From Gluconacetobacter tumulicola (lineage in GTDB: Bacteria > Pseudomonadota > Alphaproteobacteria > Acetobacterales > Acetobacteraceae), in the NCBI RefSeq assembly GCF_014174215.1, contig NZ_JABEQL010000008.1, positions 89,101 to 153,100 on the forward strand: a stretch of 64,000 nt of DNA. Direction: 5' to 3'. A program made the position numbers and the translations under genes. Under the pieces are notes generated by a model. It had not been told where the DNA came from. It ran no database searches and saw only the letters and a program-made list of their open reading frames with translations. Below, piece after piece: positions 47,563-56,613 of the stretch. Position 1 is the first letter of the stretch; each line of letters starts with the position of its first letter.

Positions 47563-48999
47563 GGGCGATACGCTCTCGCTGGTCTGCGGATTTTCCTGTC
47601 GGGGGGATAGCGTCAGATAGACAACGGCGCCGGCTGCGACGCCGACAAACCAGGACAATGTGTTCAACGCGGCCAGGGCAGGCAGAAACTGGCCGGCCGA
47701 TGCCATGACGCCGCCGGCCGCGAAGGCCGTCAGCGCGGGGGGATTCCATCCGTCGTGGCCATCGTAGCGGGCGCCGCGACGATAGAGGGCGGCCACGTCC
47801 AGCGTCTGGCGACGCACCAGATAGAAATCGGCCAGCATGATTCCGGTGACGGGCCCCAGCAGGCCGCCGACCACGTTCAGCACCTGATAGATGCTTGCCG
47901 CATCGTCGAACCACAGCCAGGGCACGAAGAATACGCCCAGGACCAGGACCAGGGACGAGGCGCGGTCGAAATTCAGCCGGCGCGGCATCAGGTTCATCAG
48001 GTCGTAGGCGGCGGGCATGATGTTGGCCACGACATTGACCGACAGCGTGGCGAGGACCAGCGTTGCCCCGCCGAGAACCGTGACCACCGGGTGATTGAGC
48101 GTCAGCAGCAGTTCGACCGGGTTCCAGATCGGCCGGCCGAACAGGATCATGGTGGCCGAGGTTGTGATGATGCCCATGGGGGTGAAGACCAGGGCCGTGA
48201 CCGGCAGGCCGATCGCCTGGCCGATCACCTGATCGCGCTCTGACCTGACGAAGCGTGACAGGTCGGGGATATTGACCGCGAAGGTGGCCCAAATGCCGAT
48301 CATGCCGGTCACGCCCATTGCGAAGGCGGACCAGAAGGCGGTGCCGTGCAGCCGCGAGGGTTGGGCGAACAGCGGGCCTAGCCCGTGCCCGACCCGCAGC
48401 GCCCAGATGGTGGCCAGCGCCCCGATGGCAATGACCAGCGGGCCGGCGATCAGTTCGAAATTACGGATGCGATGCACGCCGTGGCCGGCGATCCAGGCAT
48501 GCAGCACCCAGATCAGCGCCATGGCCAGCCACATATGCACCCGCATTCCGAGGAGGGAGACGTTCAGCGAACTCCAGCCGCTGATAAGGGTGGAAAGGAT
48601 GGCGTCGACGGCCTGTGAGGCGGCGTAGGATTGCACCGAAAACCAGAAGATCGCGCAGAATCCGCGCAGCAGCACCGGAATCTGCGCGCCGGACGGGCCG
48701 AAGGCGGAACGGATCAGCACACAGAACGGAATGCCGTATCGCGTCCCGGCCCGGGCGTTGAACCACATGGCCACGAACAGGACCATGTAGGCGACCGCCA
48801 CGACGTCCAGGCATTCCCACGCCGAAAACCCCAGGGCCATCAGTCCCGCAGCGGCCTCGTAGACCACGATATTGTGGACCATGCCCATCCATACCGTGGC
48901 CATGTTCAGCCACGTCCAGTCCCGCCGCGCGGGCGGGACCGGTGCCAGGTCGGCATTATACAGGCCGGGATCGTATCCGGGGGGCGTGGTGTCTGCCAT
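47551..48999 (-). CDS. NCS1-family nucleobase/allantoin permease
   Basis: The 482-residue transporter has twelve predicted helices and NCS1 features: PPARRDWTWLNMATVWMGMVHN near residue 23, and NIPDLSRFVRSERDQVIGQAIGLPV near residue 243. The family imports uracil, cytosine, purines, allantoin or hydantoins with sodium or protons. Its place beside purine-degradation genes suggests a purine or allantoin substrate. It lies downstream of the aminotransferase gene on the same strand, but a terminator separates the two. Confidence 0.9.
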   Translation of the reverse strand: MADTTPPGYDPGLYNADLAPVPPARRDWTWLNMATVWMGMVHNIVVYEAAAGLMALGFSAWECLDVVAVAYMVLFVAMWFNARAGTRYGIPFCVLIRSAFGPSGAQIPVLLRGFCAIFWFSVQSYAASQAVDAILSTLISGWSSLNVSLLGMRVHMWLAMALIWVLHAWIAGHGVHRIRNFELIAGPLVIAIGALATIWALRVGHGLGPLFAQPSRLHGTAFWSAFAMGVTGMIGIWATFAVNIPDLSRFVRSERDQVIGQAIGLPVTALVFTPMGIITTSATMILFGRPIWNPVELLLTLNHPVVTVLGGATLVLATLSVNVVANIMPAAYDLMNLMPRRLNFDRASSLVLVLGVFFVPWLWFDDAASIYQVLNVVGGLLGPVTGIMLADFYLVRRQTLDVAALYRRGARYDGHDGWNPPALTAFAAGGVMASAGQFLPALAALNTLSWFVGVAAGAVVYLTLSPRQENPQTSESVSPSGA

Positions 49000-49067
49000 G
49001 CGTGCTCCGTGCCGTGTCGTGCGGATCGCCGGGAGTGGCGGATTGCATCGGGCCTGGGGAGGGTTTG

Positions 49068-49119
49068 AAAGCCGCTCTGCCGGGCGAGCGCGAGGCGGAT
49101 CGCCCGGCTGGGCGGCTTT
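49068..49119 (-). terminator. Terminator after the class III aminotransferase
   Basis: A nested stem has outer arms AAAGCCGC and GCGGCTTT and an inner 9-bp stem (GCCGGGCGA with TCGCCCGGC). On the minus strand it lies within 65 bases of the aminotransferase stop and is followed by a short T run. Confidence 0.6.
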
Positions 49120-49132
49120 TGCGGACCGTCTC

Positions 49133-50446
49133 TTAATCGACCGTGCGGAGAATGTCGGCGATCGTGCCGAACAGCTGGTCGATCTCCGATTTCTGGATGA
49201 TCAGCGGCGGCGAGACGGCCAGCACGTCGCCGGTGTAGCGCAGCAGCACGCCCTTGTGGAACGCGCGGTCGAAGATCTCGTACGCGCGCGCGCCCGGCGC
49301 GCCGGGGCGGGAGCTCAGTTCGATGCCCGCGACCAGGCCGACATTGCGGATGTCGATGACGTGAGGCAGGCCGCGCAGGGCATGGGCTGCTTCCTCGAAA
49401 TAGGGTGCGATGTCGCCCGCGCGCTCGAACAGATTTTCCTCGGCATAGGTGTCGAGGGTCGCGAGGGAGGCCGCGCAGGCCACCGGATGTCCGGAATAGG
49501 TGTAGCCGTGCGGGAGTTCGATCCCGGCTTCGGGGCCGTTCATGAAGGCCTCGTAGACATGGTCGCGCGCGATCGCGGCGCCCATCGGAATGGTGCCGTT
49601 GGTGATGCCCTTGGCGCAGGTCAGGATATCGGGCAGGACGCCGAATTTCTCGGACGCGAAGGGTGTGCCGCCCATGCGGCCGAAACCGGTGATGACCTCG
49701 TCGAAGATCAGCAGGATGCCGTATTTGTCGCAGATCTCGCGCAGGCGCTTCAGATAGCCGACGGGGGGCGGCAGCACGCCGGTCGACCCGGCCATGGGCT
49801 CGACCATCACGGCGGCGATGGTCGAGGGATCGTGCAGGGCGACGATCCGTTCCAGATTGTCGGCCAGTTCCGCGCCATAGGCCGGCAGGCCCTTGCTGAA
49901 GGCATTGCGTTCGAGGTCCAGCGTATGCGGCAGGTGGTCGACGCCGGTCAGGAGCGAGCCGTACAGCTTGCGGTTGCCGGAGATGCCGCCCACCGAGATG
50001 CCGCCGAAGCCCACGCCGTGATAGCCGCGCTCGCGCCCGATCAGGCGGGTGCGGGCGCCTTCGCCGCGCACGCGGTGATAGGCGATGGCGATCTTGAGCG
50101 CGGTATCGGCGGCTTCGGACCCGGAATTGCAGAAGAAGACGTGGTTCAGGTCGCCCGGTGCCAGGGCTGCGATGCGGTCGGCGGCCTGGAAGGCCAGCGG
50201 ATGGCCCATCTGGAAGGTCGGAGCGAAATCCAGCGTCGCGATCGTCTTCTGCACCGCCTGGGTGATGCGGGGGCGGTTATGGCCCGCATTCACGCACCAC
50301 AGGCCGGCGCAGCCGTCCATGACCTTCCGCCCGTCCTCGGACGTGTAATACATGCCATCGGCCGCGACCAGCATGCGCGGCGTCCGGCGGAATTGCCGGT
50401 TGGCCGTGAACGGCATCCAGAACGCGTCGTGATTGGTAGGCGACAT
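49133..50446 (-). CDS. Class III omega-amino-acid:pyruvate aminotransferase
   Basis: The 437-residue PLP enzyme resembles beta-alanine:pyruvate aminotransferases. Visible are FCNSGSEAADTALKIA near residue 105, GRERGYHGVGFGGISVGG, LIFDEVITGFGRMGG, and the PLP lysine in CAKGITNGTIPMGAA near residue 268. The tail pattern LRYTGDVLAVSPPLI also fits. Beta-alanine is an end product of reductive pyrimidine breakdown, so the enzyme suits a nucleobase-degradation locus. Start 50446 has AGGAG 11 bases upstream; the longer frame is rejected. Confidence 0.87.
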   Translation of the reverse strand: MSPTNHDAFWMPFTANRQFRRTPRMLVAADGMYYTSEDGRKVMDGCAGLWCVNAGHNRPRITQAVQKTIATLDFAPTFQMGHPLAFQAADRIAALAPGDLNHVFFCNSGSEAADTALKIAIAYHRVRGEGARTRLIGRERGYHGVGFGGISVGGISGNRKLYGSLLTGVDHLPHTLDLERNAFSKGLPAYGAELADNLERIVALHDPSTIAAVMVEPMAGSTGVLPPPVGYLKRLREICDKYGILLIFDEVITGFGRMGGTPFASEKFGVLPDILTCAKGITNGTIPMGAAIARDHVYEAFMNGPEAGIELPHGYTYSGHPVACAASLATLDTYAEENLFERAGDIAPYFEEAAHALRGLPHVIDIRNVGLVAGIELSSRPGAPGARAYEIFDRAFHKGVLLRYTGDVLAVSPPLIIQKSEIDQLFGTIADILRTVD

Positions 50447-50539
50447 CGCGCGAGGCTCCTGAGATCGAAGATGCGTATCCGCCCGGCCAAGGGTAACCGT
50501 CACGGCTTCGCAACCATCAGAGGATGGAACAGGTCGCGC

Positions 50540-50568
50540 CGCCGGGCTAGATGATTTTTTGCCCGGCG
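50540..50568. repeat. GC-rich inverted repeat with T-rich loop
   Basis: CGCCGGGC and GCCCGGCG (8 bp each, perfect) flank a 13-base loop with six Ts. It lies between the hydrolase remnant and the aminotransferase start, about 95 bases upstream of that gene. It could be an old terminator of the broken gene or a leader hairpin. Confidence 0.4.
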
Positions 50569-50586
50569 ACCCGCTGAGCCGGCGTG

Positions 50587-50793
50587 TCAGGCATCCAGTT
50601 TGGTGTCGGCGTCCAGCACCGCGCGCAGCAGCATGTTGGCCCCGGCGGCGACAGCGGCCGGTTCGGCGCTTTCCGCCTCGTTATCGTGCTTCGGCCGGAT
50701 CTGCCGGGTGTCGGGTTTCAGGCGGATCGTGTCGTCAGATAACCGTATGGCCGGAATATTGCCGCCGATGCGGTTGCGGGACGTTACGGATGT
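50587..50793 (-). pseudogene. 3' remnant of a hydrolase/peptidase-like gene
   Basis: The minus-strand frame is open for 69 codons with no usable start codon and ends in TGA at 50587. It reads, in part, NIPAIRLSDDTIRLKPD, IRPKHDNEAESAEPA and AGANMLLRAVLDAD, and looks like the end of a metallopeptidase or amidohydrolase. The codon pattern is coding-like. The start and the rest of the gene are missing, with tetR beginning close by. I read it as a truncated gene; the family assignment is weak. Confidence 0.4.
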
Positions 50794-50823
50794 TCAGAAG
50801 CTGACATAAGCAAATGGCTGATA

Positions 50824-51492
50824 TTAATTCGTTTCTATCCCGTTCAGGACGAGCGCGATGATGGTGGACGCGGCGTCGTCGTAATCCTGCGATGCGAGCG
50901 TGGCCTTGCCCAGCACGGCGCCGATCTGTGCGCTCATGTCGGCATAGGTCTGGGTCATGGCCCAGATGCAGAACATGAGGTGCGAGCCGTTGATCGGGCG
51001 CATCTGCCCGCTGCGCTGCCAGATGCGGAAGACATCTTCCAGGGTCTGGACGTGCTGGCGCAGCGCGCCGTTGAAATAGGTCTGGATATTCGGTGCGCCC
51101 TGCAGGACTTCGTGCGCGAAGATGCGTGAGGCATCGGGCCGGTCGCGCGAGAAGGCGATTTTCGCGCGGACATAGCCTTCCAGCGCTGCCCGGGGGGAGG
51201 CGCCGGCGTGGATCCATACCGTTGCGTCCCCCAGCCAGTTGTCCAGGATGTTTTCCAGCACCGCGCGGTAGAGATCTTCCTTGGTGCCGAAATAATAATG
51301 GATGTTGGCCTTGGGCAGACCAGCCGCGGCGGCAATGGCGGACATGCTTGCCCCCTTGTAGCCGTCCCGGCCGAATTCGCGTTCGGCGGCGCGCAGGATC
51401 TGCCCCGTGCTGGCGCGGCGGGGGGCACCGGCCGACCGTTCCCGGACGGTGGTCTGGGTCAGGGAAGGGGAAAGGGCGCTGGAGCGGGTCAT
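50824..51492 (-). CDS. TetR-family regulator, RutR-like
   Basis: The 222-residue protein has a TetR helix-turn-helix (GQILRAAEREFGRDGYKGASMSAIAAAAGLPKANIHYYFGTKEDLY near residue 30). Its C-terminal domain resembles RutR, with ILDNWL, ASRIFAHEVLQGAP and HLMFCIWAMTQTYADM at matching places. RutR senses pyrimidines and controls nucleobase degradation in E. coli. The gene is divergent from xdhA and upstream of the aminotransferase, so control of both sides is likely. The longer frame to 51672 is rejected. Confidence 0.85.
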   Translation of the reverse strand: MTRSSALSPSLTQTTVRERSAGAPRRASTGQILRAAEREFGRDGYKGASMSAIAAAAGLPKANIHYYFGTKEDLYRAVLENILDNWLGDATVWIHAGASPRAALEGYVRAKIAFSRDRPDASRIFAHEVLQGAPNIQTYFNGALRQHVQTLEDVFRIWQRSGQMRPINGSHLMFCIWAMTQTYADMSAQIGAVLGKATLASQDYDDAASTIIALVLNGIETN

Positions 51493-51510
51493 GCTGCAAG
51501 GTTTTAGGCT

Positions 51511-51527
51511 TTGCGCGCGCCGCGCAA
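51511..51527. promoter_or_regulatory. Candidate TetR operator
   Basis: TTGCGCG and CGCGCAA (perfect 7-bp arms) flank CGC. The site begins 19 bases before the tetR start codon, where an autorepressor would bind. It does not match the E. coli RutR consensus. Confidence 0.5.
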
Positions 51528-51854
51528 GTCGGAAAACGTTACGAGGATTGTTACAGGCTGCACCATTCCCCAACCGGCCGCCGACTGGCATGCTCCATGC
51601 ATGGCAGCATGATGCCTGGGTCCGATAGTGTGGGAGAGAGGGACGATGCGCCGGCGTATCGTGCGTCATCACGCGCGGGCCTGACGCTCGCCCGTTTCTT
51701 TCCCCGAAGGTTTCGGGTCATAAATTGAGCGGGATCGGATTGCCTCGGGGGAGGTGGGCCGGCCCGCGTTCCGGTTGTCTGTCCTGTGTGGGGGGTGGGC
51801 AGCCAGGACATTCGCCCCTGCCGGGGCATGTCACTTGCTCGACGGAACCGAACG
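51528..51854. other. tetR-xdhA divergent control region
   Basis: About 330 bases without a gene between the TetR operator candidate and xdhA. A near-palindrome at 51589-51611 (CATGCT, CCATGCATGG, then AGCATG after one base) is centred on a perfect 10-base dyad. GGGCCGGCCC at 51756-51765 is a second dyad. Either could be a regulator site; no promoter hexamers are convincing. Confidence 0.5.
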
Positions 51855-53330
51855 ATGCGCGACCATATCCGCTTCTATCTGGGTGATACGCTGTGTGAAC
51901 TGTCGGCTGTCCCGCCGACCCTGACCGTGCTGGACTGGCTGCGGGAGCATTGCGGCCGGACCGGCACCAAGGAGGGCTGCAACGAAGGCGATTGCGGCGC
52001 CTGCACGGTGTTGGTGGTGCGGCTGGAAGGATCGTCGCTGGTCTGGCGGGCGGTGAATGCCTGTATCCAGTTTGTGGCGATGCTGGACGGCGCGCAATTG
52101 TTCACGGTGGAGGATCTGCGCGCGCCGGACGGCACGCTGCATCCGGTGCAGCAGGCGATGGTGGACCTGCATGGCTCGCAATGTGGCTTCTGCACGCCGG
52201 GATTCGTGATGTCGATGGTGGCCTATCGCAAGGCGGTGGGGGCGGTGGCCGAGGACGGGCCGATCGATGACGCGCTGGCGGGTAATCTGTGCCGCTGCAC
52301 GGGCTATGCCCCGATCGTGCGGGCGATGAAGCAGGCGATGGCGGCGGGGCCCGACGTGTTCGACGCGCGGGCGCAGAACATCGCCGACCGCCTGGCTGCT
52401 CTGCGCGATCATGAGACGGTGCAGATCACGGGGCCGGAAGGACGGGTGACCATCCCGGCGGATGCCGATGCCCTGGCGGCCGTCCTGCTGGCCGATCCGG
52501 AGGCGACGATCGTGGCGGGGGCCACCGATGTCGGGCTGTGGGTGACCAAGGGGCTGCGCGCCCTGCCGCATGTGGTGTCGATCGGCCGGGTGGCCGACCT
52601 GCGGACCGTGGACCGCGCGCCGGACGGATTGCGGATCGGCGCTGCCGTGACGTACGAGGACGCCCGCGCCGTCCTGACGGAGCTGCTGCCCGATGCGGGG
52701 GAGGTGGTGCGGCGCATCGGCTCGACGCAGGTGCGCAATGCGGGAACGGTGTGCGGCAATATCGCCAACGGCTCGCCGATCGGCGATGGACCGCCGGTGT
52801 TCATCGCGGCGGGGGCCACGCTGCACCTGCGGCGCGGCGGGATCAGACGCGCCATTCCGTTGGAGGCGTATTTTATCGCCTATGGCAGGCAGGACCGCCA
52901 GCCGGGCGAGTTCGTCGAGGCTGTGAGCATTCCCCATCCGGCGGCGGGGACGCTGTTTCGGGCCTACAAGATTTCCAAACGGTTCGACCAGGATATTTCG
53001 GCGGTGCTGGGGGCGTTTGCGCTGACGCTGGATGCCGATGGGGTCATCACCGCTGCGCGGATTGCCTTCGGCGGCATGGCGGCGATCCCGAAACGTGCGC
53101 ACGCGACCGAGGCGGCCCTGATCGGGCGGGTGTGGGACGAGATGGCGCTGGAGGCCGCGCGGGCGGCCATCGCGACCGATTTCGAGCCGATTTCCGACAT
53201 GCGGGCCAGTGACTGGTATCGCCGCACGGTGGCCGCGAACCTGCTGACCCGGCTGTTCGCTGAAACCGCCCCCGATGGCCCGCGTCCCGAAACCCGGCTG
53301 GCCGGCCGGATGGAGGCCGCCCATGTCTGA
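51855..53330 (+). CDS. xdhA: Xanthine dehydrogenase small subunit (Fe-S and FAD)
   Basis: The 491-residue protein carries two 2Fe-2S clusters (CNEGDCGACTV near residue 41, then CGFCTPGFVMSM and NLCRCTGY). An FAD-binding domain (TIVAGATDVGLWVTKGL, QVRNAGTVCGNIANGSPIGDG near residue 297) and the CO-dehydrogenase-type flavin C domain follow. It is the electron-transfer half of XDH, which oxidises hypoxanthine to xanthine to urate. Start 51855 fits the family N-terminus; a start at 51828 is possible. The stop overlaps xdhB by eight bases. Confidence 0.95.
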   Translation: MRDHIRFYLGDTLCELSAVPPTLTVLDWLREHCGRTGTKEGCNEGDCGACTVLVVRLEGSSLVWRAVNACIQFVAMLDGAQLFTVEDLRAPDGTLHPVQQAMVDLHGSQCGFCTPGFVMSMVAYRKAVGAVAEDGPIDDALAGNLCRCTGYAPIVRAMKQAMAAGPDVFDARAQNIADRLAALRDHETVQITGPEGRVTIPADADALAAVLLADPEATIVAGATDVGLWVTKGLRALPHVVSIGRVADLRTVDRAPDGLRIGAAVTYEDARAVLTELLPDAGEVVRRIGSTQVRNAGTVCGNIANGSPIGDGPPVFIAAGATLHLRRGGIRRAIPLEAYFIAYGRQDRQPGEFVEAVSIPHPAAGTLFRAYKISKRFDQDISAVLGAFALTLDADGVITAARIAFGGMAAIPKRAHATEAALIGRVWDEMALEAARAAIATDFEPISDMRASDWYRRTVAANLLTRLFAETAPDGPRPETRLAGRMEAAHV

Positions 53331-55755
53331 TCCGACGATCACCGATGCGCACATGGACCGTCCGCTTGCCCGCGATGCCTCCGGAGTCGGAGGCGCCGGG
53401 CTGGGGACAGGTCTGGATGCCGTCGTTGCCGGCGGGGCGTCGCAGAGCCTGCGGCATGAGAGTGCGGCGATGCATGTCTCGGGTTCAGCCGCCTATATCG
53501 ACGACATGCCGGAGCCGAAGGACTTGCTGCATGTGGTGCCGGGTTTGAGCACACGGGCCCATGCCCGGATCGTGTCGATGGACCTGGACGCTGTCCGGGC
53601 GGCGCCCGGCGTGGTGCGGGTGCTGACGGCGGCGGACATTCCCGGCCACAACCAGATCAGCCCGGTGGGGAAGGAGGACGAGCCGCTGCTGGCGTCGGAC
53701 ATCGTGTCCTTCTACGGCCAGCCGATCTTTGCCGTGGTCGCCGAAACGCGTGGGCAGGGGCGCCGGGCGGCGCGTCTGGCGCGGATTGTCTATGAGGACC
53801 TGCCGGCGGTGCTGGATATCGACCAGGCCCGGGCCGCCGGCGGCGCGCTGGTCTGGCGGCCGCTGACGATGCGGCGTGGGGACGCGGAGCAGGGATTGGC
53901 GGCGTCGCCGCGTCGCCTGTCGGGCCGCATCGTGATGGGCGGGCAGGAGCATTTCTACCTCGAAGGGCAGGCGGCGCTGGCGCAGCCGGGCGAGGAGGGG
54001 GAGATGCGGGTCTGGTCCTCGACCCAGCATCCGACCGAGACCCAGCACATGGTGGCGCATGTGCTGGACCGGCCCAGCAATCTGGTGACGACCGAGATCC
54101 GGCGCATGGGCGGCGGGTTTGGCGGCAAGGAGACCCAGGCCAATGGCCCGGCCTGCCTGGCGGCGCTGGCGGCCGAACTGACGGGGCGTGCGGCCAAGAT
54201 GCGGCTGGATCGCGACGACGACATGATGATGACGGGCAAGCGGCATGATTTCGTCGTGGAGTACGATGTCGGCTTCGACGATGACGGCCGCATCCGGGCG
54301 GTGGACATGGTGCTGGCGGCGCGGTGCGGCTGGTCGGCCGACCTGTCGGGCCCGGTGACCGATCGCGCGCTGTTTCATGCCGACAATGCTTATTATTATC
54401 CCGATGTGCGGCTGCGGTCCGAACCGCTGAAGACCAATACCCAGTCCAATACCGCCTATCGCGGCTTCGGCGGGCCGCAGGGCATCGTGGCGGCCGAACG
54501 GGTGATCGAGGAGATTGCCTTCGCCACCGGGCTGGACCCGCTGGATGTGCGGCTGCGCAATGTCTACGGCACCGGCACGCGGGACCTGACCCCGTACCAT
54601 ATGACGGTCGAGGATTCGATTGCGGCGGAGATCATGACGGAGCTGGCGGAAGGCTGTGCCTATCGGGCGCGGCGTGCCGCGATCCGCGCCGCCAATGAGG
54701 GCAGCCCGCATATCAGGCGCGGCATCGCGCTGACACCGGTGAAATTCGGCATTTCCTTTACCGCCACCCATTACAATCAGGCGGGCGCGCTGGTGCATGT
54801 CTACACTGACGGGTCGGTGCAGGTGAACCATGGCGGCACCGAGATGGGGCAGGGGCTGCACACCAAGATGGTGCAGATCGCGATGCGGGAATTCGGCCTG
54901 ACGGCCGACCGGGTGCGCATCACCGCCACCACCACGGGCAAGGTGCCCAATACTTCGGCCACCGCCGCCTCCAGCGGCGCGGATCTGAACGGCATGGCGG
55001 TGCTGGATGCGGTGCGCCGGATCAAGGAGCGGCTGGTCGCCTTTGCCGCCGCGCATTGGGGCGTCGGGGCGGCCGATATCCATTTCAGGGCCGACGGCGT
55101 GCATGTCGGCGAGACGGTCGTGCCCTTTCCGGACCTGACGAAGGCGGCCTATTTCGCCCGCGTGTCGATGTCCTCCAGCGGGTTCTACAAGACGCCGAAG
55201 ATCTCGTGGAACCCGGAGACCGGACGGGGGCGGCCGTTCTTCTATTTCGCCTATGGCGCTGCCTGCGCCGAAATCGCCATCGACCTGCTGACCGGCGAGA
55301 TGCGGATCGAGTGTGTCGATATCCTGCACGATGCCGGGCAATCGCTGAATCCGGCGATCGATATCGGGCAGGTCGAAGGGGCCTTCGTGCAGGGAGCCGG
55401 ATGGCTGACCACCGAGGAACTGGTGTGGGACGAGGCGGGTCGGCTGCGTACCCATGCCCCCAGCACCTACAAGATCCCGGCCTGTTCCGATCGGCCGCGC
55501 ATCTTCAATGTCGCGCTGCTGGAGCGGGCGCCCAATCGCGAGGAGACGATCTTCCGCTCCAAGGCGGTGGGCGAGCCGCCCTTTGTGCATGGTGTGGCGG
55601 TGTTGCACGCGATCTCCGACGCGCTGGCCAGTCTGGATGGCTATCGGTCCTGCCCCGGGCTGGATGCGCCGGCAACGCCCGAGGCGATCCTGCGCGCGGC
55701 TGAGCGGATGCGCGCCCGCGCCGCCGCCCGGACCGACGTGACGTCCGTGGGCTGA
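53323..55755 (+). CDS. xdhB: Xanthine dehydrogenase molybdenum subunit
   Basis: The 810-residue catalytic subunit holds the molybdopterin centre. Family motifs are GQEHFYLEGQAAL near residue 206, RRMGGGFGGKE near residue 259, and the late SKAVGEPPFVHG loop with the catalytic Glu near residue 748. The N-terminal a/b hammerhead (GSAAYIDDMPEP) is clear. The ATG lies inside the end of xdhA, so they are translated together as an alpha-beta complex. Confidence 0.95.
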   Translation: MSDPTITDAHMDRPLARDASGVGGAGLGTGLDAVVAGGASQSLRHESAAMHVSGSAAYIDDMPEPKDLLHVVPGLSTRAHARIVSMDLDAVRAAPGVVRVLTAADIPGHNQISPVGKEDEPLLASDIVSFYGQPIFAVVAETRGQGRRAARLARIVYEDLPAVLDIDQARAAGGALVWRPLTMRRGDAEQGLAASPRRLSGRIVMGGQEHFYLEGQAALAQPGEEGEMRVWSSTQHPTETQHMVAHVLDRPSNLVTTEIRRMGGGFGGKETQANGPACLAALAAELTGRAAKMRLDRDDDMMMTGKRHDFVVEYDVGFDDDGRIRAVDMVLAARCGWSADLSGPVTDRALFHADNAYYYPDVRLRSEPLKTNTQSNTAYRGFGGPQGIVAAERVIEEIAFATGLDPLDVRLRNVYGTGTRDLTPYHMTVEDSIAAEIMTELAEGCAYRARRAAIRAANEGSPHIRRGIALTPVKFGISFTATHYNQAGALVHVYTDGSVQVNHGGTEMGQGLHTKMVQIAMREFGLTADRVRITATTTGKVPNTSATAASSGADLNGMAVLDAVRRIKERLVAFAAAHWGVGAADIHFRADGVHVGETVVPFPDLTKAAYFARVSMSSSGFYKTPKISWNPETGRGRPFFYFAYGAACAEIAIDLLTGEMRIECVDILHDAGQSLNPAIDIGQVEGAFVQGAGWLTTEELVWDEAGRLRTHAPSTYKIPACSDRPRIFNVALLERAPNREETIFRSKAVGEPPFVHGVAVLHAISDALASLDGYRSCPGLDAPATPEAILRAAERMRARAAARTDVTSVG

Positions 55756-55769
55756 CGGTCGCCTAGGCC

Positions 55770-56603
55770 ATGGACGACATCGTCTCCGCGCTGGCGGAAT
55801 GGCGGCGGGCCGGCTGGCCTGTTGTCCGTGTCAGCATTCGTGCCGCCATGGGGTCCACCCCGCGCGAGGCAGGGTCTTTCATGCTCGTGGCGCCGGATGC
55901 GCTGGTCGGCACGATTGGGGGCGGGCGGCTGGAATGGGATTGCGTGGCACGGGCGCGGGCGCTGTTGGCCGGCACCGGGGAGGCCGGAGAACTGGAGATT
56001 CCGCTGGGGCCGGAACTCGGCCAGTGCTGCGGCGGCCGGGTGCGCGTGCGGATCGAGCGCGCGGACGAGGCGCTTCTGGATTCGATCGTGGGGGAGACGG
56101 AGCGCGCGCGGGCCGGGCAGCCGCATCTGCTGCTGTTCGGGGCCGGGCATGTCGGGCGTGCGCTGGCCCGGGCGCTGGCGCCGCTGCCGGTGCGCCTGTT
56201 CTGGATCGATCCGCGCGCCGAGGAATTTGGATCGGTGCCCGAAGGGGTTGCGGTGCGGATGACCGAAGATTGGGAGAGCGTGCTGGGCGCCGCGCCGGCG
56301 GGCTCCGGCATTCTGGTGCTGACCCCCAGCCACAGGCTGGATGCGCTGATTGTGGGTGCCGCATTGGAGCGGGGGGATTTCCGCTATGTCGGGTTGATCG
56401 GATCGAAGACGAAGCGGCGGGGGTTCGAGGCTGGATTCCGCGCCGTGGGGCTGGGGGCCGACCGGATCGCGACCCTGGTTTGCCCGATCGGGGATCGCGG
56501 CATTCGCGACAAGCGGCCGGAAATTATCGCGGCGCTGGTGGCGGCGGAAATTGTCGAACGCCTGCTGCACGGCGATGATGCGATGCCGGAGCGGCATGCA
56601 TGA
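55770..56603 (+). CDS. xdhC: Xanthine dehydrogenase accessory protein XdhC
   Basis: The 277-residue protein is the chaperone that inserts sulfurated molybdenum cofactor into XDH. It has the N-terminal XdhC/CoxI motif GSTPREAGSFMLV near residue 28 and the Rossmann-like core HLLLFGAGHVGRALARAL near residue 118, with GLIGSKTKRRGFE later. It begins 14 bases after xdhB, completing the xdhABC set. Confidence 0.93.
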   Translation: MDDIVSALAEWRRAGWPVVRVSIRAAMGSTPREAGSFMLVAPDALVGTIGGGRLEWDCVARARALLAGTGEAGELEIPLGPELGQCCGGRVRVRIERADEALLDSIVGETERARAGQPHLLLFGAGHVGRALARALAPLPVRLFWIDPRAEEFGSVPEGVAVRMTEDWESVLGAAPAGSGILVLTPSHRLDALIVGAALERGDFRYVGLIGSKTKRRGFEAGFRAVGLGADRIATLVCPIGDRGIRDKRPEIIAALVAAEIVERLLHGDDAMPERHA

Positions 56604-56613
56604 GGAACAGGAA

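Noticed and set aside
53485..55608. 707-residue frame antisense to xdhB
   Set aside because: It mirrors the XDH molybdenum subunit and is a coding shadow.
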